Positions 42,501 to 53,800 of a DNA stretch of 60,945 bases are shown in pieces; positions within the stretch are counted from its first letter, which is position 1, and each line of letters begins with the position of its first letter. The DNA is from Tritrichomonas foetus (taxonomy: Eukaryota > Parabasalia > Tritrichomonadida > Tritrichomonadidae), in the NCBI GenBank assembly GCA_001839685.1, contig MLAK01000353.1:43294-104238 (forward strand), written 5' to 3'. A program made the position numbers and the translations under genes. The notes under the pieces are model-generated. The model was not told the origin of the DNA and searched no databases. It saw only the letters and a list, made by a program, of their open reading frames with translations.

Positions 42501-43922
42501 ATGTTGAGGAGAGAAACAAAACAGCCGAAAAATCAAACTCTTCGCCAAGCTGCCACTTCTTGGCGTCAGCAAACACATGATGAACCACTTCACCTCAAGA
42601 CAAAACGAATCAATCCACAGCAATTTCGACGATCAAACTCTCATCTTTACACTCGAACACCAAACAAAAGCAATAACAATGAAAATAAAGCAAACCAAAG
42701 TCTCTGGGACGAAAATGGCTGTCTTATTCGATCAAAGAATGAAATCGGAAAATCAACAAAAAAGCCTCTTCTCAAACGATCAGCATCAGTTAATTCAATT
42801 CATCCAAATATTATCAAAAATTTGACACACCAGACGACAGAAAGACCTCCACTCGATACAAAAACTCATCATACAATCAAATTTACCGAAACGAGAGTTC
42901 GGCCAATTACCAGAACAAGGCCAACAAGGAAAGAACAAGAAGACTCAACAATTCGTTTAGCAACAAGATCATTACCAAAAAGAGAAAGAAGTGTTCAGCC
43001 AAGAAGACAATCATCTGATTTTCAAGGTTTTATAAACCGTCAAAATAAGTCAATTAAAAGTCATAACCGTAAACCATCTCCACAAAAAGAATACAAAATT
43101 GATTTTTCTGAAGGTACTAAAAAGCTCCTTCAAAAAAGTACAAGTTCAAGTGTTCTAAGTCATTCAATATATTCAATCAAAAAAAAGGAAGATCCATCAA
43201 GAAGAGAACAAACAAATCAAACCAAAAAAACAACACCATCTAAAAATCAAAATTCAAACAATAATCAAAAAATAAATAATAACACTAATACTAACAATTC
43301 TAATAATACTACAAATAATACTAACAAAAATAATAATAGAAATAATAAAAATGCTGTAGTGGAAGGAAATGTTAGGCCAAAAATTATGAAAAGAAGTCAA
43401 AATAGACTTCAAGATATGGATTATGATATGGAAAAAGTCTTAAAAGAGGACAGACGAAAGATTTTGATCGCAAGTGTTCGAATTGAAGATGGTTCAATGA
43501 AACTGCCTTCTTCAGCACGAAATCAAAATCCCAATGAAAGCAATTCAAAGCAAGCAACAAACAGAGATCTTTCACAATCACGAAAATCAAATTTATCATC
43601 AAGAAGAAGATCAGCTTCAGTAAATTCGTCTTTTTCAGGCATGAACAAAGACTCCTTTGTTCCAAGGAGATACCAACCAGACAGTGTCTACTCAACTCGA
43701 ATGAGAATCCAAGAAAAAATTAATGAAATGAGGCCAATTATTGATGCTGATGAAGATGAAATCAAATACTCTGCTGCTGCAAGAAGAAATTCCCAGAAAA
43801 AGAGAAATTATGTACCTGATTACATTAGATCATTTGATATGATCAAACCTGATTTTGATGATCCAAGGCGGATGGAGAGAAGAAAAACTATGTCAAAGGC
43901 GTTAGGTTTAAATTGTGTATAA
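42501..43922 (+). CDS. Basic Arg/Ser/Asn-rich disordered protein
   Basis: A 473-aa strongly basic protein with ATG at 42501 and a TAA stop. It has no folded domain I recognise. Arg/Lys and Ser/Thr alternate throughout. The motif RSASVNS occurs twice (KRSASVNSIHP near residue 97 and RRSASVNSSFS near 370), each in an R-x-x-S context suited to basophilic kinases. An Asn/Thr-rich stretch lies near residues 250-290. The last ~110 residues are less repetitive (RRYQPDSVYSTRMRIQEKI, YVPDYIRSFDMIKPDFDD) and may hold the conserved part. A microtubule- or nucleic-acid-associated role would fit the charge but is speculation. Confidence 0.75.
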   Translation: MLRRETKQPKNQTLRQAATSWRQQTHDEPLHLKTKRINPQQFRRSNSHLYTRTPNKSNNNENKANQSLWDENGCLIRSKNEIGKSTKKPLLKRSASVNSIHPNIIKNLTHQTTERPPLDTKTHHTIKFTETRVRPITRTRPTRKEQEDSTIRLATRSLPKRERSVQPRRQSSDFQGFINRQNKSIKSHNRKPSPQKEYKIDFSEGTKKLLQKSTSSSVLSHSIYSIKKKEDPSRREQTNQTKKTTPSKNQNSNNNQKINNNTNTNNSNNTTNNTNKNNNRNNKNAVVEGNVRPKIMKRSQNRLQDMDYDMEKVLKEDRRKILIASVRIEDGSMKLPSSARNQNPNESNSKQATNRDLSQSRKSNLSSRRRSASVNSSFSGMNKDSFVPRRYQPDSVYSTRMRIQEKINEMRPIIDADEDEIKYSAAARRNSQKKRNYVPDYIRSFDMIKPDFDDPRRMERRKTMSKALGLNCV

Positions 43923-44347
43923 AATTTTTTTATAATAGATTTTTTTGATTCCAATTGTTCATTTGTGTGAAACTTTTTTATTATATAAAATATTTATTGA
44001 ATAGTATTTTAATTATACAGTTTGATGTTTTCTTTTATGTTTCATTTATTTGATACTTTTTGGATTTATCATTGATCGAAAAAAAATCAAAGGATTCTAT
44101 TTTTTTCTCATTTTTATTTGATATATTCAAATGGAATTCAGATTTAATAATTACAAAACGCTACTTGATTGGTACAATCAAAAAGATAGTATAATTGAAC
44201 TATTCAAACCCATATAAAAAGAGATCACTACAATAAAACGAATTATCGGAAGTAGACAAATTTTTAGGTCATGAATTAATATAAATAAATCAAAATAAAA
44301 TAAAATAAAAGATTCTAGTTATATAAAACATCAAATTAATCCTCAAG
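43923..44347. other. Short convergent spacer
   Basis: AT-rich DNA between the stop codons of the basic-protein gene and the CARMIL-like gene; nothing else seen. Confidence 0.5.
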
Positions 44348-47191
44348 CTATTTTGGGGTTTTCTTTCTTGTTACCTTTTCGTCTTTCATATTTTTGTAAA
44401 GAACATCGAGAGAAAGCTCAATATCGGTGGCATCCCATCTTCTATCATCGTAACTAGGTGCTTCAATTTCTGGGAATGGAAGGAATTCTTCAAGTGCATT
44501 TTCTTCTTTGAAAAGTTTAATTTGCTGTTGTGCAAAAGTCGACAGTCCATTTTTCTCAAATAATTTTTTGGTACTTCTATTTGATAGATTTCTTCCATTT
44601 GAACGAAGACTCTCTGTCTTCACACTCGATTTCGAACGGGATTTAGAATCAGTGTGTTTCGCTTTTGGTGAGACTGGTGGCGAATAATTGTCCAAAATTG
44701 TCGAGTGAAAATTCATCGATTTCTCAACGCCATCTCGATGACTAACTTTCTTGTCTAATTTACCACTTTTATTGTTTGTTTGATTTTGCGATTTTTGATG
44801 AGATGACGAGATTTTGAGTTTCATTGGTTGTGGTGGTTCACTGTATTCTTCCTCTTCTTCTTCTTCATTGGAATAATCGTATTCAATGAGAGAAATTTGA
44901 GCATTTCGAGAAATGATTTCTGCTTTTTCTTTACTAATTTGATCAAGTAAATCATTATGTTCATCTTCTTCGAAAAACTTAGGGAAATTACTACTTAATA
45001 ACTTATTTGAATGAATAATAAATATTGGATTTTCGTCTAATTTTGAATTCTCAACTTTACCAAATCTAAAATTGCCATAATTTTCCTCTTCGGGAATTTC
45101 GTCTTCAATTTCCCCATTTTCACTCAAGTTTTGATCACCTTGAAACTTAAAGAGTTCTCTAATTTCGAAGTAGACTTCTTCAGATATTTTATTCTCTTTT
45201 AAAAGCTGAAGCAAATCATGTTTAGGAAAAGAAATCTTAATATTTTTGGATTCTTTCACAAAAGTTGTTAAAAGTTCAATGTATTGTTCCGGTTTGTCAG
45301 AAAACGGTTTCATTCCATCAATCTCAAGCAATTTCAAAGAAGGAAATTGATTGTTTACAAGAAGAGGAATAAAGAATAAAAGTCCACTGTTTCCACATCC
45401 AGAATTAGACAAGTTTAAAGTCTTCAAATTTGGATGGTCTGTGATGGCGTCAACAATGACCGAAAACTTTTCACCGAGGAAAGCGGTTTCTGAACCACGT
45501 ATTGAAAGGTTTTCAAGATTTTTGGCGGACTTCAAATATTCTGCCATACCTAAAATTATATCTGAATAATTATGATCAAAGCAACCTAACATTGAAAGAC
45601 TTTTCAGTGATTCGTTCATTTTCAAGAATTTGAATAAAGAAGGACTGACTGGATTATTATCCCAGATGAGAGTATGTAAACCAGTGAATTTTACATTATC
45701 GAAAAATTGAAAAACTGAATTCCATTGATTAGCAAAAGCATCTGCATTGGCAATTGAAATATGTAAGTTATTGAAATTTTCAGTAGTCTTTTTAGCACGG
45801 AAAATGAAATCAAAAAATGATAAGAGTGATTCACCCGACCAAGAGACGTTGTTCACATATATATGAGAAAGTGAAGGTGGTAATGTAATTCGAGTATCAA
45901 TTCGTGATGTACATTTGTTTCGACTTAAATTTAGATATACTAAGTTATTTAATTGATGGTTTCCGAGTGTTCTCAAGAAGGAGTAAAGATCAATATGGCA
46001 TTTTTCAAATGAAAGGGAAGTGAGTGTTTGAAGTTTTGGCAATAAAATATTAAAATCAAGGTTCTTTGTATGATCTAGATTCAATGACCAAATATGCTTA
46101 CAGAAATCATCATTCAAAATCGAATAAAATTGACGTAAGCCATCATTTGGTTGGTCATTTGTTTGAAATGCTTTATTGAAACCAATACTATGAATATTGG
46201 ATTCAAGAATACTTGTTTGAATTAACTCAAGATCATCCTTTTTGAGATTTGAATCTTCACCGAAAACTAAAGAAGATAATTTCAATTTCTTATTTGTTGA
46301 AATCAGATTCAAAAATTCAGGGAAAAATGAATCAACTTTCCAATTAGAAATTTCAATATGTCTCAAAAATTTACATTGTGGTAAAAGTGAAGTGAGGTAA
46401 CTATAAACAGATTTGAAATCTTCATTTCCTTTGATTTCTGAAATATTCAAACTTTTCACGAATTTCATTAAAGGAAGAGAATCAAAAATCAATAATGATT
46501 CATTTTTCCATTCATTAATATCTAAAACTGGATTTTGGAATAAAACCAAAGACGTTAATTTGGCCATTGATTGAGGACTTAAAGAAATTCCAACTTTTTC
46601 ACTAGTTAATAATAAACGTGCACGTATTGAATTTGATGTGGGAGAGACCGGATAACAATTGAATGATTTGAAATTTAATAATTTCAATTCTTGTTTGGTC
46701 AGGATTCTTTGAATAACGTCTGCTAGATTTTCAAAGAATTGTTTAAAATTCTCTTGAAAGATGATATCAATTTGAATTAGACCAGAATTTTGAACAGTTT
46801 TATTACTCTTTTGACTTTTCTCATTATTTTGATTTTTTGCATTATTTTGATTTTTCTCGTCGTTTGAATTTTTATCGTTGTTTTGATTTTCTAAGTTTTT
46901 TCCTTTGGTTTGGGATTCAATTTTTTGAGGTTTTGTCTGAATTTGTGGATTATTTTCATATTCGAGAATCAAAGTCGAATCTGCGATTTGGATCGATTTT
47001 AGTGCGTCCCATGAAATGTCGTTTGTGATTTTCAAGGATCGGCCGTCTCGGGCTTGAATTCCGCGATTTGTTATGATTGCGATAATTTTCTTTTTGCCTT
47101 TAAATGCTTTTGCTGAAGATGCATAAAAAGCCAACGTATTTGGAGTTTTTTCACATTCGAGAATTGCCTTTTTGATGACTTTTTCGCTCAT
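44348..47191 (-). CDS. CARMIL-like leucine-rich-repeat protein
   Basis: A 947-aa protein with ATG at 47191. The N-terminal ~175 residues look like the PH-type domain of CARMIL proteins (KAFKGKKKIIAIITNRGIQ, DISWDALKSIQIA), interrupted by an Asn/Lys/Gln-rich insert with a repeated KNQNN/EKNQNN step. From about 200 to 690 it is a leucine-rich-repeat solenoid of the RNase-inhibitor/CARMIL type (LVYLNLSRNKC, LKTLNLSNSGCGNSGLLFF, LKSLSMLGC). The C-terminal ~250 residues are acidic then Ser/Lys-rich (NEEEEEEEYSEP) and include FEEDEHNDLLDQI. In other eukaryotes CARMIL proteins bind actin capping protein and promote branched actin networks. The capping-protein-binding motif is not evident here, so actin function is inferred from architecture. 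Large families of such proteins occur in trichomonads. Confidence 0.78.
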   Translation of the reverse strand: MSEKVIKKAILECEKTPNTLAFYASSAKAFKGKKKIIAIITNRGIQARDGRSLKITNDISWDALKSIQIADSTLILEYENNPQIQTKPQKIESQTKGKNLENQNNDKNSNDEKNQNNAKNQNNEKSQKSNKTVQNSGLIQIDIIFQENFKQFFENLADVIQRILTKQELKLLNFKSFNCYPVSPTSNSIRARLLLTSEKVGISLSPQSMAKLTSLVLFQNPVLDINEWKNESLLIFDSLPLMKFVKSLNISEIKGNEDFKSVYSYLTSLLPQCKFLRHIEISNWKVDSFFPEFLNLISTNKKLKLSSLVFGEDSNLKKDDLELIQTSILESNIHSIGFNKAFQTNDQPNDGLRQFYSILNDDFCKHIWSLNLDHTKNLDFNILLPKLQTLTSLSFEKCHIDLYSFLRTLGNHQLNNLVYLNLSRNKCTSRIDTRITLPPSLSHIYVNNVSWSGESLLSFFDFIFRAKKTTENFNNLHISIANADAFANQWNSVFQFFDNVKFTGLHTLIWDNNPVSPSLFKFLKMNESLKSLSMLGCFDHNYSDIILGMAEYLKSAKNLENLSIRGSETAFLGEKFSVIVDAITDHPNLKTLNLSNSGCGNSGLLFFIPLLVNNQFPSLKLLEIDGMKPFSDKPEQYIELLTTFVKESKNIKISFPKHDLLQLLKENKISEEVYFEIRELFKFQGDQNLSENGEIEDEIPEEENYGNFRFGKVENSKLDENPIFIIHSNKLLSSNFPKFFEEDEHNDLLDQISKEKAEIISRNAQISLIEYDYSNEEEEEEEYSEPPQPMKLKISSSHQKSQNQTNNKSGKLDKKVSHRDGVEKSMNFHSTILDNYSPPVSPKAKHTDSKSRSKSSVKTESLRSNGRNLSNRSTKKLFEKNGLSTFAQQQIKLFKEENALEEFLPFPEIEAPSYDDRRWDATDIELSLDVLYKNMKDEKVTRKKTPK

Positions 47192-47575
47192 TTTTGATTT
47201 CTTTATTTTGTGATTATCTAAAAAAATTCAGAGGATTTTAATCGTCGAAAAATGTCCGTTAAGAATTCAATATTCAACCGTTATGCTTTCACCAAAAAGA
47301 CATCAAAATTGAATAATTATCTTGAATATAGACTTAGATCACAATAGTTTATAATATTCAGTAACATGGTTATTTATTCTTTCGAAATAATAAAAAAATT
47401 TTCATGAGAGAAACGGATAAACTTATTTACTCATTATGGGAATTCATTCATGAATAGAATGAATATGAATCTTTATTTTACTCAAAAATCACAACTAAAT
47501 ATTACTTAAAGCATCACTCAGAATTCTTGATTCGTTCTAAAGTGTTGGTTTGTAGTTGATTCACCAGACCAAATT

Positions 47576-47778
47576 TCAGAAATGTATTGAATCTGATGAT
47601 TTGTGTTTGAGGGTTTCATAAAGTTTTTCAAAAGTCAGACGAGTGTTTTGATCGAATAATAAGCACGAACGAATAATTTTTTCATAAAATGAATCTATTT
47701 CGGATCGAATTTGAAGTTTATTCCCTTGAATAACATTGAAAAGTGGATTTGGAAATGCTTGATTTTTGGTTAAAATTA
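47576..47778 (-). pseudogene. C-terminal remnant of a second protein kinase
   Basis: Minus-strand translation gives FPNPLFNVIQGNKLQIRSEI and then DSFYEKIIRSCLLFDQNTRL, the end of a kinase C-lobe including the R-L/P position of subdomain XI. A short tail and a stop at 47576 follow. The rest of the kinase is missing; the sequence beyond 47780 is unrelated. It is a fragment similar in kind to 36943-37140, though not an obvious copy of it. Confidence 0.65.
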
Positions 47779-47862
47779 ATAATAAAAGAAAAAAAGAAAA
47801 TTATTTAGCAAAACTTTGGAGTTTATTCAAAAGAAAATTATCTACATGAAAAAAAACTTCAT

Positions 47863-50800
47863 TTAGATTACACTATCACCCCAGCTTTCTTCAAAGTCAT
47901 TGGTGATCATTTGATCGTCTTCGTCTTGTTCATCATCACCACCATTGAAGAGTGGATTATCTTGTGTTGCTGTTGTTCCTGCCCAGATTGGATCATCCTG
48001 TGTTGTATCAATTCCTGAAATTCCCGAAATTGTTTCATCATTCATTTCTGATGCGTTTTCAGAGTCTGACTTATGTTGGAGTGATCGTCCTCTCAAGACA
48101 AACAACCATAAAAGAACAATAATAACAACGATAATAACAATGGAGCCAATTGCAATTCCAGCAATCATTCCCACTTTCTTAGAATTATCATTTCCATCAT
48201 CAACAGTATTATCTGTTGATGATGATTCGTTAAAATCAGATGTTTCATTGATTTCTATTGATGGAATTTGTGTTGGTATGCTTGTTGGCAAAGATGTTAA
48301 ATCAGATGGTTCAATTGTCCTTTCTGGTGTTGCCTTTGGTGTAGGATCTGGAGCTGCTGTTGGAATATAAATATCTTCGCAGTTATTGCAGTTGAAGATA
48401 CCTTTTTCTTTGTTAACACTTCCACCACCATGTTGGAAACCGGCTGATTCTGATGTATCGAAGCAGTTTCCAGCTGGTACATTTATTAAACCAGCAATTG
48501 TTGATAAAATATGCGTTAATGTTTCATCACTTGTTCCTTTGTGTGTGAAGCAACATTTGTTGAATGAAAGTGTTGATGAACTTGCTGTTCCTGTTAATGT
48601 AATTTGATATTGAGATGTTTGTCTTGTGAAATCAAATTTACATTGATCAATAGCAGCTGTTCCTTCATTATTAAGGTATAATGAAGCAGCTAAATTATTT
48701 CCAGCAGCTGAGTTAGATGCAATTGTGGAATTAAACAATGTCAATTGATGTTCGTTATTAATGTAAATACCGCTTGTTTTCTCAGCTGCTTGATTTCTGG
48801 CAATTTGAGTATTTTCAATTGTAACATTAGATTCTGTATGGATGTATAAAGCACCACCAGTACCATATGTTGCTGTATTGTTATCAAAAAGACATTTAGA
48901 AATGAAAACCGGCTGAGTAGTGCGAAGGTATAAAGCACCACCTCCGGCTTCTTGACCTGAACCTAAAGCACTATTATGATAGAATCGGCATGCTTCAAAT
49001 GATAATACAGTATGTTTAACCGTTGCACTGCCACCATATGAAAAGGCACCACCTGATCCTGCAACTGAGTTTCCAATGAATGTACAATCACTGAAAGTGA
49101 GATATTTGATTTCATTATCAGCAACTCCTTTGTCTGGTGCAATCCATATACCTGAACCACCCCCATCAGCAGTGCTTGTTGGCCCAAGATAGTTGTTTTC
49201 AAAGTTGCAGTTATCAAGTAGTGTATATTCAATAAATTTAAGATAAAAGATCGAAATAATGTAATTTCCACCTCGTGAATTCTTAATTACATTTCCGCGT
49301 AAAACTGGCTGGTCGTTGATTCTCATGAACATTGCAGCGCCATTAGTTCCATAACATCCATCAAATGTACAATCTGTGATTGACATTGATTCATTAAGTT
49401 CTGAATCACCATTTCCATGATCAACGTAAATAGCACCACCTTGTTGGGTTGAATAGCAATTAATGAAATCTGTTTGTGTGATTGTTGTTGTAGATTTGAT
49501 TTGTAAATCAATACCACGTGCTGATTTAGAAGGGGCACTTTCATTAAAAATAATTTTTGATGTTGATAATTGGAAGTCTTTGGCATTTGAAGTAATAACG
49601 GTATTTGATGTGCCACAATTATCAAATGTAACTCCATAAATTTGAAGAGATTTAGTCTTTGCTTCGGCGTAGATTGCATTTCCTTTCTGAGCGTTGCTGG
49701 AATCAAATGATGAATCATAAATTTGGATCTGTTCAGATGGAGAATCAACATAAATATGACCTCCTAGGTTATTAGCTCCAACTGCTTTATTGTTTTTGAA
49801 TGTGCATTTCGATACCAGCATTGGTTCATCACCAGTGAACCAAAGAGCACCACCTTGTGCACCATTAGCTGTATTTCCTTCAAACAAACATTCCTTCAAT
49901 TGAAGGAATGTGGTCTTTAACGTAGGACTGTCACCATATGAAATAGCACCACCATTAGTTTCTGCAACATTGTTAATGAAATTACATTTATTAAATGTTA
50001 ATTTAGATGAAGTTCCATTGTAAAGCTTCTTATCAGTTGCGATCCAGATACCTGAACCTCCTCCATCAAGTGTAGTTTGTTTGTTAAGCTTAAGATCTTG
50101 GAATGTACATTCTTCAACTGTAACATATTCTTGGAACTCTCTAAAGAAGAAGCAAAAGACATATGCGCCACTCTTCATATTCTTTACAGTACAATGGCTA
50201 ATTGTTGGGTTGCACATAATTTCGCATAAAACAGCAGAACCATTTGAAGCAGAACAAGAATCGAATATACAACCATCCAATGTAAGTTGTTCTTCATTTT
50301 TGCTATTAACATCATCATTAATGTAAAGACCGCCTCCCCATCCATCTGTCTCGCATAAAGTAAAGTCACATTTAACAAAGTAAGACATTGACTTATTAAT
50401 AATTTCAACACCGCGAGCATGCAATGTAATTGTTTCATAGTCGAAGTTGGTATTTGTTGCATGGATTTCTTTTCCATTATGTAAAACTTGAGAACCAACA
50501 TTTCCATTACTGTTGGATAAGAAATGGCTATCTATAAGTTCAACATAAGCAGTTTTCTCTGTAACATATAAAGCATTACCATTTTGAGCCCCATTCTTGC
50601 GGAATGTTGTTCCAATAATTGTACATGTGGTAGCTGATGTATCTAATGTTATGGCACCTCCTAATGCTTGGCTTCCTTTTCCAATGTTGTTTAAAACTTT
50701 ATTATTAATGAATGTACATCCATCAATATAAATTGGTTGAATAGTGAATAAGAACAAAGCACCGCCCATATCACCTGATGCTTGATTATTTTCAAAGTGG

Positions 50801-53800
50801 CATTTTTCAAATACCAGTTCTGTATTCGAAACTGTATCACTTTTTCCATATGAAAAGGCACCTCCATAAACGCCAGAATTCTTAGTCCAGTTACAGTTCT
50901 TGAAATTGATTTTAGTTGGAGCTCCTGGTAATAAGTATTGATCGTTTGAAATCCAAATAGCAGAGCCTCCTCCATCTTCTTTATTAGAATTTTGGAATTG
51001 GTTATTGCAAAACGTGCATGATTCAATTGTGAATAAATCTTGGAAATATGTGGTACAAAAGATGCTGAAAATATATTTTCCACTACGATGATTTTGACAT
51101 AAAGTTGAACGAATAACTGGAGCGGATGACATATTCAAACAAATTGCACAGCCATTTGGTCCTTCGCAAGCATCAAATTCACATTCTTCCATTGTGAAAT
51201 CTTCTTGTTCTTGTGATTGTAAGGAATTATTAAGATAAATACCAGCTCCCCATGTATGGCGATCTGCTTCTGCCATAGATCCAATGGTACGGCATTTCTG
51301 GAACTTAGATCCAGAAATTGTTGTAACTGCAATTGTACGAATTTCAAGACCACGACAAGCTTTTTCAACACGATCGAATAAAATATCGTTGTTTTCAAAT
51401 AGGATTTCTTGGCATTCAAGAACAACAACTGTTCCTGTAACACCACAATTCTGGAAATAACAACCTGAAACAAAGCAGGCTGGAACCTGGCTAGTTACGA
51501 AAATAGCATTTCCATCATCAGCCGTTTCATTGTTGAAAACGCACCCTGTGATTGAAACTAATGGAGTTGTAGAATCAACGAAGATAGATGAACCTCTGGA
51601 TTTTTCATTGGCATTCTTTGGTGTGACATGATTGTTCGTGAATTTACATTCATTGAATACAATTGGTGATTTAGTAAGTAATGAGACAGCACCACCTGTT
51701 CCTTGAGCTTGGTTACCGATAAAATTGCATTTATCAAATGTTAATTCCATTCCAACTAATGTTTTAGAGTTTCCATAATGAAGAGCACCTCCTTTGTTTG
51801 GAGTTCGATTGTTTTCCCAAGTACAATTTCGGAAAATCAATGACGCTGGACGTCCATTAGATATCTGTTCTTGATTAGCAATCCAAATACCTGAGCCACC
51901 TGAATCATCTCCTTGAGTGCAAGTGCAATTCTTGAATTCCATATTTTCAACAACACAAACATCTTGAAATGCAACAAAGAAGACAGATAAGATAAATCTA
52001 CCAGTATTTTGATTCTTCACGATATTTCTTGTTAAGACTGGAACAGTAGATGTACTTAATACCATAACGCATCCATTTCCTGCTATATTACTATCAAATA
52101 TGCATCCATCAATAGTTATTTCTTCATCCAAAATAGAATCTGATGGCTTATAATATCGTATGGCACCACCATGAAATGTTGTAATACTGTTGGCTCCTAC
52201 TCCTGCATTACATCGTGTAAATGTAGAATTGATCAAATTCATTCTTCCTGTATAATCCATATCAATACCACGACATCCTTTTTCTGTGGTACTGAATGAA
52301 ATTTCACTTTCAATGAAATCTAATTGTTTCCCTGAATGTTGAACTACAGATGTTGAAAATGTGTCACCGTTATCATAAAATTTAGACCCACTAATTACAA
52401 CATGACATCTTCGATCAACATAAAGTGCATGTCCTAAATGTTGACCTTTGGCTTCATTTCCTCTAAATGTGCATTTAGTAATTTTAACTTCCACCTGTGA
52501 ATTAAAGCTTAAAGCGCCTCCTTTATCACCATCGCAAATATTATTTTCGAATATGCATTTTGAGAAATTCAAATAAATATACCGAAGTGTATTAGAATAG
52601 CCATAAGCAAATGCACCACCAAGTTTATTGGCATGATTATTTCTCCATGTACATGTCTCAAAAGTTAATGGCCAAGAATCTTTATATCCAGCAGTAGTTT
52701 TTTCTGGAGCAATCCACAATCCACAACCTCCACAATCGTCGGTTTCTCGACCTTCAGATGTGAAGCAATTATTTTCAAATACCCAATGATCCAAAATAAC
52801 TTCCTGCCGAAGGTGTTCAGAGAAGAATATTGCAACAATAAATGATGTATCGTTGTGATTCTTAATTGTTACATCTTTCAGTTCTGGAACTGATGTACAT
52901 GTAATTCTTATAGCACATGCTGACAAGGCATTAGGATTAGAGTTATTATCGAAAACACATCCATCGAGAACTATATCTTCAGTATATCCAGGTCTGTCCA
53001 TTCCTTTATATACTATAGCACCACCAGCTTTATTTGTATTGCATAGGCATTTAGTAAAGTTCGAATCAATTAATTTGAAGGAGCATTTATAAGCACAATA
53101 AATTCCAGCTGCAATGTATTCTGGTTTTTTACGGGTAAATGTAATTTCACTTTGTGTAAATGTGAAATCTTTACACACTTGAACAATCACAGATAATGTG
53201 TTAGTATTGTATCCACAATCGATAAATTTACATGTATCAACAATGGCAGAGTTGGTTGCTTCTCGAATATTAAGTGCTTGACCATCTTCTTGGTGACCAC
53301 AACGTGTGAACTCACTATTATATAGTGTAAATGTTGTTGAATTTTCCCAGATACCACGAGACGTTAGATTATCTTCATAACTTAATGTAATATTGTCTAT
53401 TAGCAATGATTTAGCACCAACTACAATTGTTGATGACTGTCTATTATAACTGTCACGATAGAAACTGCTTCCAAGAACAGAAACGTCCGTTGTTGTGGCA
53501 TATGGAATATATATAGCATTACCATCTGTTAAAGCAAAATTACCGTTAAATGAACAGTTAATAATATTAATAGAATCTGCAACATTGTGAATTTCATTTC
53601 CATATTGATAATTTGGATGAATAACAATAGCACCTCCTCTATTTACTTGAGTCATTGTACCTTGTCCTGCATGATTATCGTTAAATTTGCATCTTTCAAT
53701 GATAATATTTCCTTGTACATGAAGAGCCAAAGCACCACCTTCACGCTCTGCATAGTTGCTTGAAAAAAGGCAATCAGAGAATCTTAACACAACATTACTG

